DNA from: Chromobacterium sinusclupearum
Lineage (GTDB): Bacteria > Pseudomonadota > Gammaproteobacteria > Burkholderiales > Chromobacteriaceae
Direction: 5' to 3'
Assembly: GCF_002902845.1 (NCBI RefSeq)
Contig: NZ_PPTF01000068.1
Location: 217,943-281,942 of the forward strand
DNA: 64,000 bases
Under the pieces are notes generated by a model. That model worked only from the letters and a program-made list of their open reading frames with translations. It ran no database searches and had not been told where the DNA came from. Below are positions 27,703 through 36,266 of this stretch, in pieces (the stretch's first letter is position 1; each line of letters starts with the position of its first letter). A program made the position numbers and the translations under genes.

Positions 27703-28431
27703 TTAGTTGCGGGCGGCCGGCGGATTCAGCGGAAAGGCGAACAGGTCGCGGCGGTAAGTTTCCACAACCAGGCTGAACGGCGTGCCGCCGTCCTTGTACA
27801 GCACCGCGCGGTGCTGCAGCACCCGCTCCGGGATATCGAGGCTGGATTGACCAGCGGTTGCGGGCAGCGGGCGCGTTTCCCAGCCCTGCGGCAAGGGGGA
27901 CCACAACAGGCGCGCACTTTCGGTGCGGCGGGTGAAGTTCAGCGCCCGCACCGCGCTGCCGAACGGCGTGTCGGTGGTATCCAGCAGATGGTTCATCTCC
28001 GGCGTCAGCCGCGACGGCACATACCAGTTGTCCGCTTCGGACAGCACATGGTCGCCGCAGGCCAGTTGCACGCGGCGATAGCCTATCGCTTCGTCAGCCC
28101 CCACTTTCAGCTGGCTGCGCACCTCGGCGTCGGCCGGTTTGCGGATAGCGGTGTCGCGCAGGGCGCGGATGCGCGGCTCGGCCGCCAGTTGGTGCGCCTC
28201 GCACCATTGTTGCAGCGTGCGGGTGGCGCTGGGCTGGCTCAACAGTGTGGCGTTGACCGATTGCAGCAGGGCCAGCGCCTTGACGCGGGTGGCGGCGTCG
28301 TCGCGCCAACCCGGATAATCCCAGCCATCGGCACGGACGGCGCTCGCGCACAGCAGCAGTCCGCAAGCGAAGGGGAGGAAACGTGCGGCGGAATCCCGCA
28401 TCCGGCGATTATGCTTCATAGATTTTCGCAT
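27703..28431 (-). CDS. Exported protein with a chorismate-lyase (UbiC)-like fold
   Basis: This 242-residue protein has a signal peptide (FLPFACGLLLCASAVRADG) and a mature region of about 205 residues that resembles UbiC. TRTLQQWCEAHQL fits the N-terminal helix region. YRRVQLACGDHVL matches the segment with catalytic Arg76, here about R120. PFGSAVRALNFTRR fits the central strand, and PFSLVVETYRR contains the counterpart of Glu155, here about E224. UbiC is cytosolic, so export is unusual. The start is uncertain; several in-frame ATGs lie within 50 bases and none has a clear ribosome-binding site. The homology is judged by eye. Confidence 0.55.
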   Translation of the reverse strand: MRKSMKHNRRMRDSAARFLPFACGLLLCASAVRADGWDYPGWRDDAATRVKALALLQSVNATLLSQPSATRTLQQWCEAHQLAAEPRIRALRDTAIRKPADAEVRSQLKVGADEAIGYRRVQLACGDHVLSEADNWYVPSRLTPEMNHLLDTTDTPFGSAVRALNFTRRTESARLLWSPLPQGWETRPLPATAGQSSLDIPERVLQHRAVLYKDGGTPFSLVVETYRRDLFAFPLNPPAARN

Positions 28432-28591
28432 CAATTAGAATAAATACATTAAAGACCCTAAAGGTAAACGTAAAGTTTACTGTCCGAGTACTGAAGTCCG
28501 TCGGCTTTTCCGCTACCTTGAAAATTGCGCTGGCCGCAACGGGCGGGTTGGCGCCGTTCTTCCTTTCTCATTGCCCTGACAAGGAGCCGCC

Positions 28592-29194
28592 ATGGCCAAC
28601 GAATATCAGCCCCTGCCCACGCTGACTCTGCCACGCACGACGGATTTGGTGCAACTGGAGCAGCGTCCGCATCCGCCCATCAATATGCACAGCCCGGCGT
28701 TGAGCGTCATGACCGATCTGAGGCTGGTGAATCCAGTCGGCATCCGCGGCGACGCGGACCTGCGCGAGGCCCATCAGCGCATGATCAGCCACGGCATCCG
28801 CCTGCTGTTCGTTCATGACGACGATGGCAGCCTGCTCGGCATTGTCACCGCGGTCGATCTGCTGGGCGAGCGCCCCATCCAGTGCATGAAGGAGCATGGC
28901 AAGCATCATGCCGATCTGCAGGTGTCCGATGTGATGACGCCGCGCGACAAGCTGGACGCGTTGCGGCTGGAAGATGTCGCGGCGGCGAATGTCGGCCAGC
29001 TGATCGCCACCATGAAGCAGCTGGGTCGCCAGCACGCGCTGGTGCTGGAGATCAATTCGGGCAACGGCCATTACGAGGTGTGCGGCTTGTTCTCCACTTC
29101 TCACATGGCGCGTCTCCTGGGCATGCCTTTGTCCTTCATCCGCGTGCCGCAGGCCTTGTCGGAAATCCAGTACTCCCTGCTGTATACCGGCTGA
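28592..29194 (+). CDS. CBS-domain pair protein
   Basis: A 200-residue protein made of two CBS domains (about residues 40-110 and 110-195). The first has HGIRLLFVHDDDGSLLGIVTAVD and the second begins at LQVSDVMTPRDKLDAL. CBS pairs bind adenine nucleotides such as AMP, ATP or SAM and act as energy sensors. The partner is unknown since the protein has no other domain. AAGGAG precedes the ATG. The gene lies upstream of DUF1203 with an 88-base gap. Confidence 0.85.
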   Translation: MANEYQPLPTLTLPRTTDLVQLEQRPHPPINMHSPALSVMTDLRLVNPVGIRGDADLREAHQRMISHGIRLLFVHDDDGSLLGIVTAVDLLGERPIQCMKEHGKHHADLQVSDVMTPRDKLDALRLEDVAAANVGQLIATMKQLGRQHALVLEINSGNGHYEVCGLFSTSHMARLLGMPLSFIRVPQALSEIQYSLLYTG

Positions 29195-29282
29195 CACCTG
29201 CGCAAGTCGGCAAGAATCGGGTCGTGGCCGGGCAGCCGCCAGCCTAGACTTCGGGCATCATCGATGACCGGAGGAAAACGCG

Positions 29283-29756
29283 ATGGCCTGGCAACTTGAA
29301 ACCCTGGATCCTGTGTTTGTCCAGCGCGCGCGGCGGGAAGGCGTGGATGCGCTGGGGCAAACGGTGCGGCGCGTGCCGGCCAAGGGCGGGGAGCCGCTGC
29401 GCGATGTTTTGAGACGCGCCCGGCCGGGCGAGCCCTTGATTCTGGCCAGTTACAGCCCGTTTCGGCAGATTGGTCCGTATCGCGAGTTTGGGCCGGTGTT
29501 TCTGAGCGCCGAGCCGCAAGCCGATGACGTGCCGCCATTGGACGCGATATTGTCGGAAAATCACGGTTATTTCGCTGAATACGCGGCATTGCGCGCCTAT
29601 GACGCCGAGCAGACCATCATCGCTGCGGCTCTGCTGCCGGTGGAGGAGATACGTCTCCAGCTGCGGCAATGGGAAACGCGTGACGAGATGGTTTTCGCCA
29701 TGCTGCGTTTTCCCGCACATGGCTGCTATGCCGCGCGCTTGAACCGGAGCGTCTGA
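29283..29756 (+). CDS. DUF1203-family protein
   Basis: A 157-residue protein of the DUF1203 family, with PFRQIGPYREFGPVFLSAE as the recognisable signature and HGCYAARLN near the C-terminus. No function is established for the family. A GGAGGA site precedes the ATG. It is one base short of touching the following AraC-MGMT gene, so it is very probably coregulated with a DNA alkylation repair/regulatory protein. Confidence 0.85.
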   Translation: MAWQLETLDPVFVQRARREGVDALGQTVRRVPAKGGEPLRDVLRRARPGEPLILASYSPFRQIGPYREFGPVFLSAEPQADDVPPLDAILSENHGYFAEYAALRAYDAEQTIIAAALLPVEEIRLQLRQWETRDEMVFAMLRFPAHGCYAARLNRSV

Positions 29757-29757
29757 A

Positions 29758-30642
29758 ATGAGCGAGATACTGACTGTGGAAACGGAAAGCAGCCGCGATT
29801 ACGCCCGTATCCGCGATGCTATCCGCTATCTGATTGCCCATGCCGGCGAGCAGCCGCGGCTGGCCGATCTGGCAGGCGCCCTGCATTTGTCCGAATCGCG
29901 CCTGCAGCGCTTGTTCACGCAGTGGGCCGGGGTCAGTCCCAAGCGTTTCATCCAGCAACTGACCTGCGAAGCGGCCAAGGTCCGCTTGGCGGCCGGCGCG
30001 CCGGTGCTGCCGCTGTCGCATGAACTGGGCCTGTCCGGCGCCAGCCGGCTGCACGATCTGTTCGTCACCCTGGAAGCGATGACGCCGGGCGAATTCCAGC
30101 GCGGCGGCGCCGGGCTGGACATTATATGGAGCGTGGAAGCCAGCCGTTTTGGCCCGGCGCTGCTGGCGCGGACTGATCGCGGCATCTGCGCGTTGCAGTT
30201 CGTCGCCGACGAAGCCGCCGGCGAAGCCTGGTTGCAGGATCAGTGGCCGCACGCCGCCTTGCATTGGCGGCCTAGCCAGGGACAGGCGCTGTGCGAACGG
30301 CTGTTTTCCCCCTTGTCCGAGCGCAGCGGCGCGCCGCTAGCGCTACGGGTGCAAGGCAGCAATTTCCAGATCCAGGTATGGAGGGCGCTGTTATCCGTGC
30401 CGTATGGCGGCCTGATCAGCTATGGCCAGCTGGCGGCGCGCATGGGGCAGCCTGGCGCGGCGCGCGCCGTCGGCAGCGCGGTCGGCGCCAATCCGGTGGC
30501 CTGGCTGATTCCCTGTCATCGGGTGATCCGGGCCGAGGGGGCGCTGGGCCAATACCGCTGGGGCGAGGAGCGCAAGCTCGACCTGATCGCCTGGGAAAGC
30601 GCGCGGCTGAGCCGCGAGGCGCCCGCGGCATCGATGGCATGA
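29758..30642 (+). CDS. AraC-type HTH fused to O6-methylguanine-DNA methyltransferase (Ada-like, lacking the N-terminal zinc domain)
   Basis: The 294-residue protein corresponds to the C-terminal two-thirds of Ada. The AraC helix-turn-helix spans about residues 15-115 (LADLAGALHLSESRLQRLF). The methyltransferase domain follows, with FQIQVWRALLSVPYGGLISY and the suicide active site PCHRVI at about C253. The N-terminal Cys4 zinc domain of Ada, which takes methyl groups from phosphotriesters to switch it into an activator, is missing. It should directly demethylate O6-alkylguanine. How the regulator would sense damage is unclear. It starts 2 bases after DUF1203. Confidence 0.88.
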   Translation: MSEILTVETESSRDYARIRDAIRYLIAHAGEQPRLADLAGALHLSESRLQRLFTQWAGVSPKRFIQQLTCEAAKVRLAAGAPVLPLSHELGLSGASRLHDLFVTLEAMTPGEFQRGGAGLDIIWSVEASRFGPALLARTDRGICALQFVADEAAGEAWLQDQWPHAALHWRPSQGQALCERLFSPLSERSGAPLALRVQGSNFQIQVWRALLSVPYGGLISYGQLAARMGQPGAARAVGSAVGANPVAWLIPCHRVIRAEGALGQYRWGEERKLDLIAWESARLSREAPAASMA

Positions 30643-30674
30643 GGCGCGAGTTCGTACCGCTGCGCCTCAGCCGC

Positions 30675-31538
30675 CTAGGCGGCCAGCCGGCTCAGTTCGC
30701 GGAAAAATAAGCGGCTCAGCCGGTCCAGGCTGTCGTCGCCGGCGCGTTCGGGATGGCGATACAGCGCCAGCGGCACCGGCGGCAGCGCCGGCAGGCGCCC
30801 CGCAGGCAGCGGCGCCAAACCGCCGCGCGTGGCGTCGGGCAGCAGGGCGCCTATGCCCAGGCCCGCCTCCAGCGCAGCCTGAACCGCCAGCAGGCTGGAG
30901 CTTTCAAAGACGACTCGATAAGGCTGTCCCGCCAGTTGCAGCGCATGCAGCATGGCGTCTCGCCAACTGCAGGGCGCGGCAAACAACACCAGCGGCAGTT
31001 CTGCCACTTCCGGGCATTGGCCGCCGGCGGCCAGCCAAGGCAATGCGCACTCCACCAACCATGACGGTCTTTGTGCCAATCCGCACAGGCGGGGATTGGC
31101 GATCAGCACATCCAGCTCGCCGCGGCTGTAGGCGGTACTGAGTTCGCGGCCGGGGGCCACCCGAACTTCCAACTGCAGGCCGGGATGGGTGGCGGCGAAA
31201 TCGGCCAATACCTGTGGCAGATGGTGGCTGACCACGTCCTCGATCAAACCGACCCGACAGCGGAGCCGATCCGCGGCTGGCGCGCTGGGCAGCATTTGCT
31301 CGGTCAGGCCGACGATGCGCTCGGCGAAGGGTAGTAGCGCCTGGCCGGCAGCGGTCAGCGTCACGCCGCGAGTAGAGCGCTGCAACAAGAGCTGGCCATA
31401 ATGCTGTTCCAGCTTGCGCAACTGCAGGCTCAGCGCCGGCTGGGAACGGCCCAGCTCGGCCGCCGCGCGATTGATGCTGCCCAGACGCGCCACCGCTGTC
31501 AGCGCGCGCAGCAGGCTGGTATCGATATCGTTAGTCAT
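30675..31538 (-). CDS. LysR-family transcriptional regulator
   Basis: A 287-residue LysR protein with an N-terminal winged helix (LLRALTAVARLGSINRAAAE, QPALSLQLRKLEQHYG) and a substrate-binding-fold effector domain. It is divergent from the EamA-type gene at 31639 with 100 bases between them, the usual arrangement for a LysR regulator and its target. A GCAAT-N8-ATTGC inverted repeat lies at 31553-31570. The inducer is unknown. Confidence 0.9.
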   Translation of the reverse strand: MTNDIDTSLLRALTAVARLGSINRAAAELGRSQPALSLQLRKLEQHYGQLLLQRSTRGVTLTAAGQALLPFAERIVGLTEQMLPSAPAADRLRCRVGLIEDVVSHHLPQVLADFAATHPGLQLEVRVAPGRELSTAYSRGELDVLIANPRLCGLAQRPSWLVECALPWLAAGGQCPEVAELPLVLFAAPCSWRDAMLHALQLAGQPYRVVFESSSLLAVQAALEAGLGIGALLPDATRGGLAPLPAGRLPALPPVPLALYRHPERAGDDSLDRLSRLFFRELSRLAA

Positions 31539-31552
31539 ATGATTTTCTTATA

Positions 31553-31570
31553 GCAATCGACAGTAATTGC
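31553..31570. promoter_or_regulatory. Candidate LysR site between divergent genes
   Basis: Inverted repeat GCAAT-N8-ATTGC, flanked further out by TTATAG and CTATAA (31548-31553 and 31578-31583). It fits the T-N11-A type of LysR operator. No experiment is implied. Confidence 0.4.
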
Positions 31571-31638
31571 AGTCTACCTATAACAAAGGCGATTGTTTAG
31601 CATGGGTTAGCAAGATGAACGTGTGCAAGGAGAAAACC

Positions 31639-32055
31639 ATGTATATGGCAGCGCTATTGCTGGCCGTGGCGGGGTCGGTCATGTATCACCTGGCGATCAA
31701 ACAGATGCCAGCGGAGGCGAATCCTTTCTTTTCGCTGGCGGTCAGCTATGGTTTGGCGATGACGCTTTGCCTGTTCGGCCTGTGGTGGCTCCCCACCGGA
31801 CAGCGCGGCATGGCGGCGTTGAGCTGGAGCAGTCTGGGCGTGGCGCTGGGGATTTTGGGGATCGAAATGGGGTTTCTGTTGGCGTATCGCGCCGGCTGGA
31901 ATATCGGGTACGCGGCGCTCAGTTCCAATGTGCTGACCACCGCGCTGCTGCTGCCGATAGGGTATTACCTGTTTAGGGAGTCCATCTCGCTGGGCAGGCT
32001 GGCAGGCTTGGGATTCAGCCTGCTCGGCCTATGGATGCTGCTGCGCGCGCGCTGA
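31639..32055 (+). CDS. Half-size EamA/DMT-type membrane transporter
   Basis: A 138-residue hydrophobic protein with about five membrane segments and the single EamA-type repeat (GLGVALGILGIEMGFLLAY-like central helix, LLPIGYYLFRESISLGRLAG C-terminal helix). AGGAG precedes the chosen ATG; the frame extends 24 codons upstream without a site. Ordinary EamA proteins have two such repeats, so a dimer of this half-size form is likely. The substrate is unknown; the family carries metabolites outward. Confidence 0.75.
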   Translation: MYMAALLLAVAGSVMYHLAIKQMPAEANPFFSLAVSYGLAMTLCLFGLWWLPTGQRGMAALSWSSLGVALGILGIEMGFLLAYRAGWNIGYAALSSNVLTTALLLPIGYYLFRESISLGRLAGLGFSLLGLWMLLRAR

Positions 32056-32059
32056 AGGC

Positions 32060-33361
32060 TCAGGCAAGCGGCAGGCGGATGTCCACCTTGAAGGCGCCGT
32101 CTTCTTCAGTCAGGTTCAAGGTGCCGTCGTGCTGTTTGACCACCCGCGAGACGATGGCGAGGCCCAGGCCGCTGCCGCCATCGGTGCCGCGATGTTCGGC
32201 CAGCCGCTCGAACGGGGCCAGCGCGGTTTCGCGCAACGCCTCCGGTATGCCTTTGCCGTGGTCTATCACGGCCAGCCGCGCCTCGTTCTCGCCGCGCTCC
32301 AGCCGTACGACCACTGGCGGCTGGCCGTAACGGCGGGCGTTTTCCAGCAAATTGCTCAGCAGGCGCTCCAGCGCCAGCGCGTCGGCCTGCAGTTCCGGTT
32401 CGCCGCGGATGTCCAGCCGCGCGTCCATGCCTTCGCGGCGAAAACGCGCCACCACGCTGGAGGCCAGGTCGGCCAGCGCGACCGGCACCATCTGATTGCT
32501 TTCCTCGGCGCGGGCAAAATCGATGAACTGGCGCACGATGCGCGACAGCTCGTCGATGTCGGACAGCATATCGTGCTGGTCCACGCTGGCTTCCTGCATT
32601 TCCAGCGTCAGCTTGAGGCGGGTCAGCGGCGTGCGCAAATCGTGCGACAGCCCGGCCAGCATCAGCCGCCGTTCGCGCGCCGCATTGTCCAGCGCCTGGG
32701 CCATGCTGTTGAAGTTGTGGGCCAGCAGCTGCACTTCGCGCGGGCCGGTTTCGGGAATCAGCTTGGGCATTTCGCCGCTGGCCAGCTCGCGGCTGGCCTG
32801 CACCACGCGGCTGATCGGCCGGGTGATGCGCCAGGCAAACAAGGACGCCAGAACAGTGGCGAACAGCCCGGCCAGCAGCGAGGCCTGCAGCATGGTGGTG
32901 ATCATCCGGTCGCGATAGCGGCCGAACGGCATCACCAGCCAGTACGGCTGGCCCAGCACATGCACATGCACCCACAGCTCGCTGTGGTCGTCTCGCACCG
33001 CGAAATGCGCCTGGATAGGCTCATTGAGGTCGTGAGACAGCCGTTGCGTCAGCATGGCGCCGATGGGCGGCAGTTCTTTGGCAAACTGTTGCCCCTGGTC
33101 GGCGTTGAACGGCAACAGGCTGGGCAGGCCGGGACGGTTGTAGCTGTCCAGGAAGTTCTGCTTCTCCTCGTTGTCCATGCCGGTCATGGAGTTTTCAAGG
33201 AAGGACAGCGTATCCAGCACCTGGATGTACAGCTGGCGCTCCAGCAGCTTGTGGCGTTCCCGGTTGGCCAGCGAGATGGTGAACAACTGGGTGGCGATCA
33301 CCACCGTCATCACCAGCAGCGCCAGCCGGAAGAACAACGAGCCGAACAGCTTGCGTATCAA
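32060..33361 (-). CDS. envZ: EnvZ-type sensor histidine kinase
   Basis: The 433-residue protein has two N-terminal membrane segments flanking a periplasmic domain, a HAMP linker (TRPISRVVQASRELASGE), a phosphorylation site in AGLSHDLRTPLTRLKL with the conserved histidine, and an ATPase domain ending in GGSGLGLAIVSRVVKQH. The pair with the OmpR-type regulator next to it shows it is the EnvZ-type partner, although the signal need not be osmolarity. The genes are 4 bases apart. Confidence 0.93.
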   Translation of the reverse strand: MIRKLFGSLFFRLALLVMTVVIATQLFTISLANRERHKLLERQLYIQVLDTLSFLENSMTGMDNEEKQNFLDSYNRPGLPSLLPFNADQGQQFAKELPPIGAMLTQRLSHDLNEPIQAHFAVRDDHSELWVHVHVLGQPYWLVMPFGRYRDRMITTMLQASLLAGLFATVLASLFAWRITRPISRVVQASRELASGEMPKLIPETGPREVQLLAHNFNSMAQALDNAARERRLMLAGLSHDLRTPLTRLKLTLEMQEASVDQHDMLSDIDELSRIVRQFIDFARAEESNQMVPVALADLASSVVARFRREGMDARLDIRGEPELQADALALERLLSNLLENARRYGQPPVVVRLERGENEARLAVIDHGKGIPEALRETALAPFERLAEHRGTDGGSGLGLAIVSRVVKQHDGTLNLTEEDGAFKVDIRLPLA

Positions 33362-33364
33362 GTC

Positions 33365-34090
33365 TTACTCCCTGGGGGAACCGTCCGGCACGAACACATA
33401 GCCGTAGCCCCAGACGGTTTGGATATAGCGCAGCGGGCTGTCGCCGTTTTCCAGCGCCTTGCGCAGCCGCGAGATATGCACGTCTATGCTGCGGTCCAGC
33501 GATTCGCCGTTGCCCTTGCCCAGCGCCAGCTCCATCAGCTGTTCGCGAGTCAGCGGGCGGCGCGGATGGTTGACCAGCACCGACAGCACGGCGAACTCGG
33601 CGCTGGTCAGCGCGACCGGCTGGCCGCAACGGCGCAATTCTCGCTGGCCCAGGTTCAGCGTGAAATCGCCGAATTCGACGGCGTCATCGGCGCTGTGCTG
33701 GGCCGCCAGCGCCGGCGTGGTATGGTGGCGGCGCAGCACGGACTGGATGCGCGCGGTCAGTTCGCGCGGATTGAACGGTTTGGGCAGGTAGTCGTCGGCG
33801 CCCATTTCCAGGCCCAGGATGCGGTCGATGTCCTCGCCGCGCGCGGTCAGCATGATCACCGGCAGCGTCTCGCCCTGCGCGCGCAGGCGGCGCACCACGG
33901 CCAGGCCGTCTTCGCCCGGCATCATCACATCCAGCACGATCAGGTCGGGACGGTTGCGCGCCAGCTTGCGGTCAAGGTCTTTCGAGTCCGGCAGCGTTTC
34001 CACGCTGTAGCCCTGCTGGGTCAGGTAACGGGTCAACAGTTCGCGCAGCTTGGCGTCGTCGTCGACGACCAGGATTTTATTGTGTTCCAT
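33365..34090 (-). CDS. ompR: OmpR-type response regulator
   Basis: A 241-residue regulator. The receiver domain has KILVVDDDAKLRELLTRYL and the phosphoacceptor in LIVLDVMMPGEDG, and the C-terminal winged helix has RPLTREQLMELALGK and the recognition segment SLDRSIDVHISRLRKALE. It is translated just ahead of envZ on the same message. OmpR-type regulators control porin and other envelope genes. Confidence 0.95.
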   Translation of the reverse strand: MEHNKILVVDDDAKLRELLTRYLTQQGYSVETLPDSKDLDRKLARNRPDLIVLDVMMPGEDGLAVVRRLRAQGETLPVIMLTARGEDIDRILGLEMGADDYLPKPFNPRELTARIQSVLRRHHTTPALAAQHSADDAVEFGDFTLNLGQRELRRCGQPVALTSAEFAVLSVLVNHPRRPLTREQLMELALGKGNGESLDRSIDVHISRLRKALENGDSPLRYIQTVWGYGYVFVPDGSPRE

Positions 34091-34203
34091 ATGCTGTTCC
34101 TTGAGTGTTCTGGTTGGCAGCTTAAGCGCTCGCGCGCCTCAGCTGTCGGGCCTTGTTTTTACAGATGTTAAGCTGGTGCCCCGCGCTACAGTCCTTAACA
34201 ATT

Positions 34204-34350
34204 GTGCCGCCAGAACTGACGTATGAGCAAATGCTTGCGTTTAAGCTGAAGCAACTGTCGAAAACCTGCGGCGCAACGCCTTTGTTGCCGCGTGATGGTT
34301 TCAAATGGTCCGTGGCCTTCCGGGCCGGTCTTGATCGGGGAATGACTTGA
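34204..34350 (+). CDS. Possible small protein of about 48 residues
   Basis: A GTG-started frame reads VPPELTYEQMLAFKLKQLSK and continues to AGLDRGMT. The composition looks protein-like and is not a shadow of another gene. No ribosome-binding site precedes the GTG and I recognise no family. It is the only candidate in the 300-base stretch between ompR and the next gene; otherwise I see nothing there. Confidence 0.2.
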   Translation: MPPELTYEQMLAFKLKQLSKTCGATPLLPRDGFKWSVAFRAGLDRGMT

Positions 34351-34395
34351 GCATGAAGGGTTCCCCCCCGCCGTGGACAAGGTAAAATGGCGACT

Positions 34396-34740
34396 ATGAA
34401 GCGATATCTGATCACTCTGCTGAGCGCAAGCCTGTTGCTGCAACAGGCGGCATGGTCGCGTCCGCAGAAAGAATCGCCGCCGCAGCGCGACAGGGGAACC
34501 TGGAATCAGATGTCGCGCAAAACCTGCGAAGCCAATCGCAATTGTCCAGACAGCCGCCGCCTGCAGGAGTTGCAGCTGCGCGAGGCCGCGCGCAATGGCG
34601 ATATCGGCTTCGATCCGGCGCGCCATCAAAAACGCATGATGCCGCCGCCGCCGGACGGCCATCCACAAACTATACCCAGCAAGCCCAATTTTTGGCAGGA
34701 TAAGCACAGGCAGGAACTGGAGCACAGCCAGTCCGAATAA
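34396..34740 (+). CDS. Small predicted exported protein, basic and proline-rich
   Basis: A 114-residue protein with a signal peptide (MKRYLITLLSASLLLQQAAW). The mature part is hydrophilic, with KTCEANRNCPDSRRL holding its only two cysteines (C-x5-C), and a C-terminal segment rich in proline (MMPPPPDG). An ATG three codons earlier is also possible. I know no family. It lies next to the cysteine-rich protein gene, 62 bases upstream of that start. Confidence 0.55.
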   Translation: MKRYLITLLSASLLLQQAAWSRPQKESPPQRDRGTWNQMSRKTCEANRNCPDSRRLQELQLREAARNGDIGFDPARHQKRMMPPPPDGHPQTIPSKPNFWQDKHRQELEHSQSE

Positions 34741-34802
34741 GAGAGCGGCACTTGAATGCCGCAGGGTTCCGAATTGTCGTCCGACCGGGAAGGGACGCCG
34801 CG

Positions 34803-35207
34803 ATGAAGCAGCAGGGGACATCCAGATGGCAGGGCTATCTGCGGGCCGGTTTGGGCTTGCTGCTGCTCTGCCAGTACGGCTATGCGGCGGCGCCCGCCAT
34901 CGATGAGGACTGCAGCCGCGCCGTGGCGCCGCAACGTTGCCTGCTGTACCGCCAAGGACTGCGCAGCTGCCAGGATCTGGGCGAATCGCACCGGCGAACC
35001 TGTCTGGCCTACTACACCCCCGCCCTGAATTGCCAACGCCAGCGCGATGCCAAGCGTTGCGAGGCGCTGGTCGCGGCTCAGACTTCCTGCGAAGGCGCGC
35101 TCGGCGCGGCGCGCCGGAAATGCGTGGACGAAAGGCTGCCGGCGGCCGACTGCAGCCGGGGACGCGATGCCCGCGAGTGTGCGCCGCCTCTGCCCTTGGG
35201 CGATTGA
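34803..35207 (+). CDS. Cysteine-rich secreted protein with tandem twin CX9C units
   Basis: A 134-residue protein. A signal peptide ends near AYAAAP and the mature part has exactly ten cysteines. Their spacing is 8-9-10-9-8-9-10-9-8. Thus two units of C-x9-C-x10-C-x9-C follow one another, joined and flanked by C-x8-C steps. The intervening residues are charged and helix-favouring (QRQRDAKR, EGALGAARRK). The pattern resembles the twin-CX9C hairpin of CHCH proteins, but repeated. It should be oxidised in the periplasm. The internal ATG has GGAAGGGA upstream. No family name is known to me. Confidence 0.65.
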   Translation: MKQQGTSRWQGYLRAGLGLLLLCQYGYAAAPAIDEDCSRAVAPQRCLLYRQGLRSCQDLGESHRRTCLAYYTPALNCQRQRDAKRCEALVAAQTSCEGALGAARRKCVDERLPAADCSRGRDARECAPPLPLGD

Positions 35208-35211
35208 GGCT

Positions 35212-36186
35212 TCAGGGCAGCAGGATCACCGAACCGGTGGTCTTGCGCGCTTCCAGGTCGCGGTGCGCCTGGGCCGCCTCGGCCAGCGGATAGCGATGGG
35301 ACGGCGCCAGCTTGATCGTGCCGTCTTCCAGGCGGCGGAACAGCGCGGCCGAGGACGCTTCCAGCTCGGCGCGGCTGGCGATGTAGTCGCCTAGCTTGGG
35401 CCGGGTCAGGAACAAAGAGCCGCGCTTGGTCAGCTCCAGCGGCGATACCGCCGGCACGGGGCCGGAGGCGTTGCCGAAAGTCACCATCATGCCGCGCGGA
35501 CTCAGGCTGTCCAGCGAGGCTTCGAACGTGCTCTTGCCCACCGAATCGAACACCACCGGCACGCCTTTGCCGCCGGTGATCTCGCGCACTCGCGCCGCGA
35601 CGTCTTCCTCGCTGTAATTGATGACATGGGCGGCGCCCAGCCGGCGCGCGATCTCGCCCTTGGCCGCCGAACCGACGGTGGCGATCACCTGCACCCCCAT
35701 CGCCGACAGCCACTGCAATGCGATCTGGCCGACGCCGCCGGCGGCGGCATGCCATAGCACGGTCTGGCCCGGCTGAACCGGGAAGGTGCGTTGTACCAGG
35801 TATTCGACGGTCATGCCCTGCAGCATCGCGCAGGCGGCCGTTTCGTCGGCGATGCCGGCCGGCAGCTTGAGCAGATGCTCCGCGGCGATCAGCCGCTCGC
35901 TCGAATACGCGCCCAAAGGCCCGCCGGCGTAGGCGACGCGATCGCCTGCTCGCAGCCAGTCCACGCCCTCGCCCACGGCAAGCACCACGCCGGCCGCTTC
36001 GCTGCCCAGGCCGCTGGGCAGGGGCAGCGGATACAGGCCGCTGCGCTGGTAGGTATCGATGAAATTGACGCCGATGGCGCTATGGCGCAGATGCACTTCG
36101 CCCGGTCCGGGCCGGCCGATCTCCACATTTTCCAGCTTCAGCACTTCCGGGCCGCCGGTGGCGGCGAAAACGATCTTCTGACTCAT
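35212..36186 (-). CDS. qor: NADPH:quinone oxidoreductase (zeta-crystallin type)
   Basis: A medium-chain dehydrogenase/reductase of 324 residues without the catalytic zinc site. It begins KIVFAATGGPEVLKLENVEI. GVNFIDTYQRSGLYPLPLPS is the quinone-reductase signature, and WHAAAGGVGQIALQWLSAMG is the NADPH-binding loop. It reduces quinones by one- or two-electron steps in oxidative-stress defence. GAGGAG precedes ATG 36186. It is convergent with the cysteine-rich gene (4 bases apart). Confidence 0.92.
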   Translation of the reverse strand: MSQKIVFAATGGPEVLKLENVEIGRPGPGEVHLRHSAIGVNFIDTYQRSGLYPLPLPSGLGSEAAGVVLAVGEGVDWLRAGDRVAYAGGPLGAYSSERLIAAEHLLKLPAGIADETAACAMLQGMTVEYLVQRTFPVQPGQTVLWHAAAGGVGQIALQWLSAMGVQVIATVGSAAKGEIARRLGAAHVINYSEEDVAARVREITGGKGVPVVFDSVGKSTFEASLDSLSPRGMMVTFGNASGPVPAVSPLELTKRGSLFLTRPKLGDYIASRAELEASSAALFRRLEDGTIKLAPSHRYPLAEAAQAHRDLEARKTTGSVILLP

Positions 36187-36266
36187 GGGCAACTCCTCGC
36201 GGAAAATATCGGATCAGTGTGCCGCCGCGCCTCACGGCGAACAAGCGCCGCGCGCTGAACGGGGCG

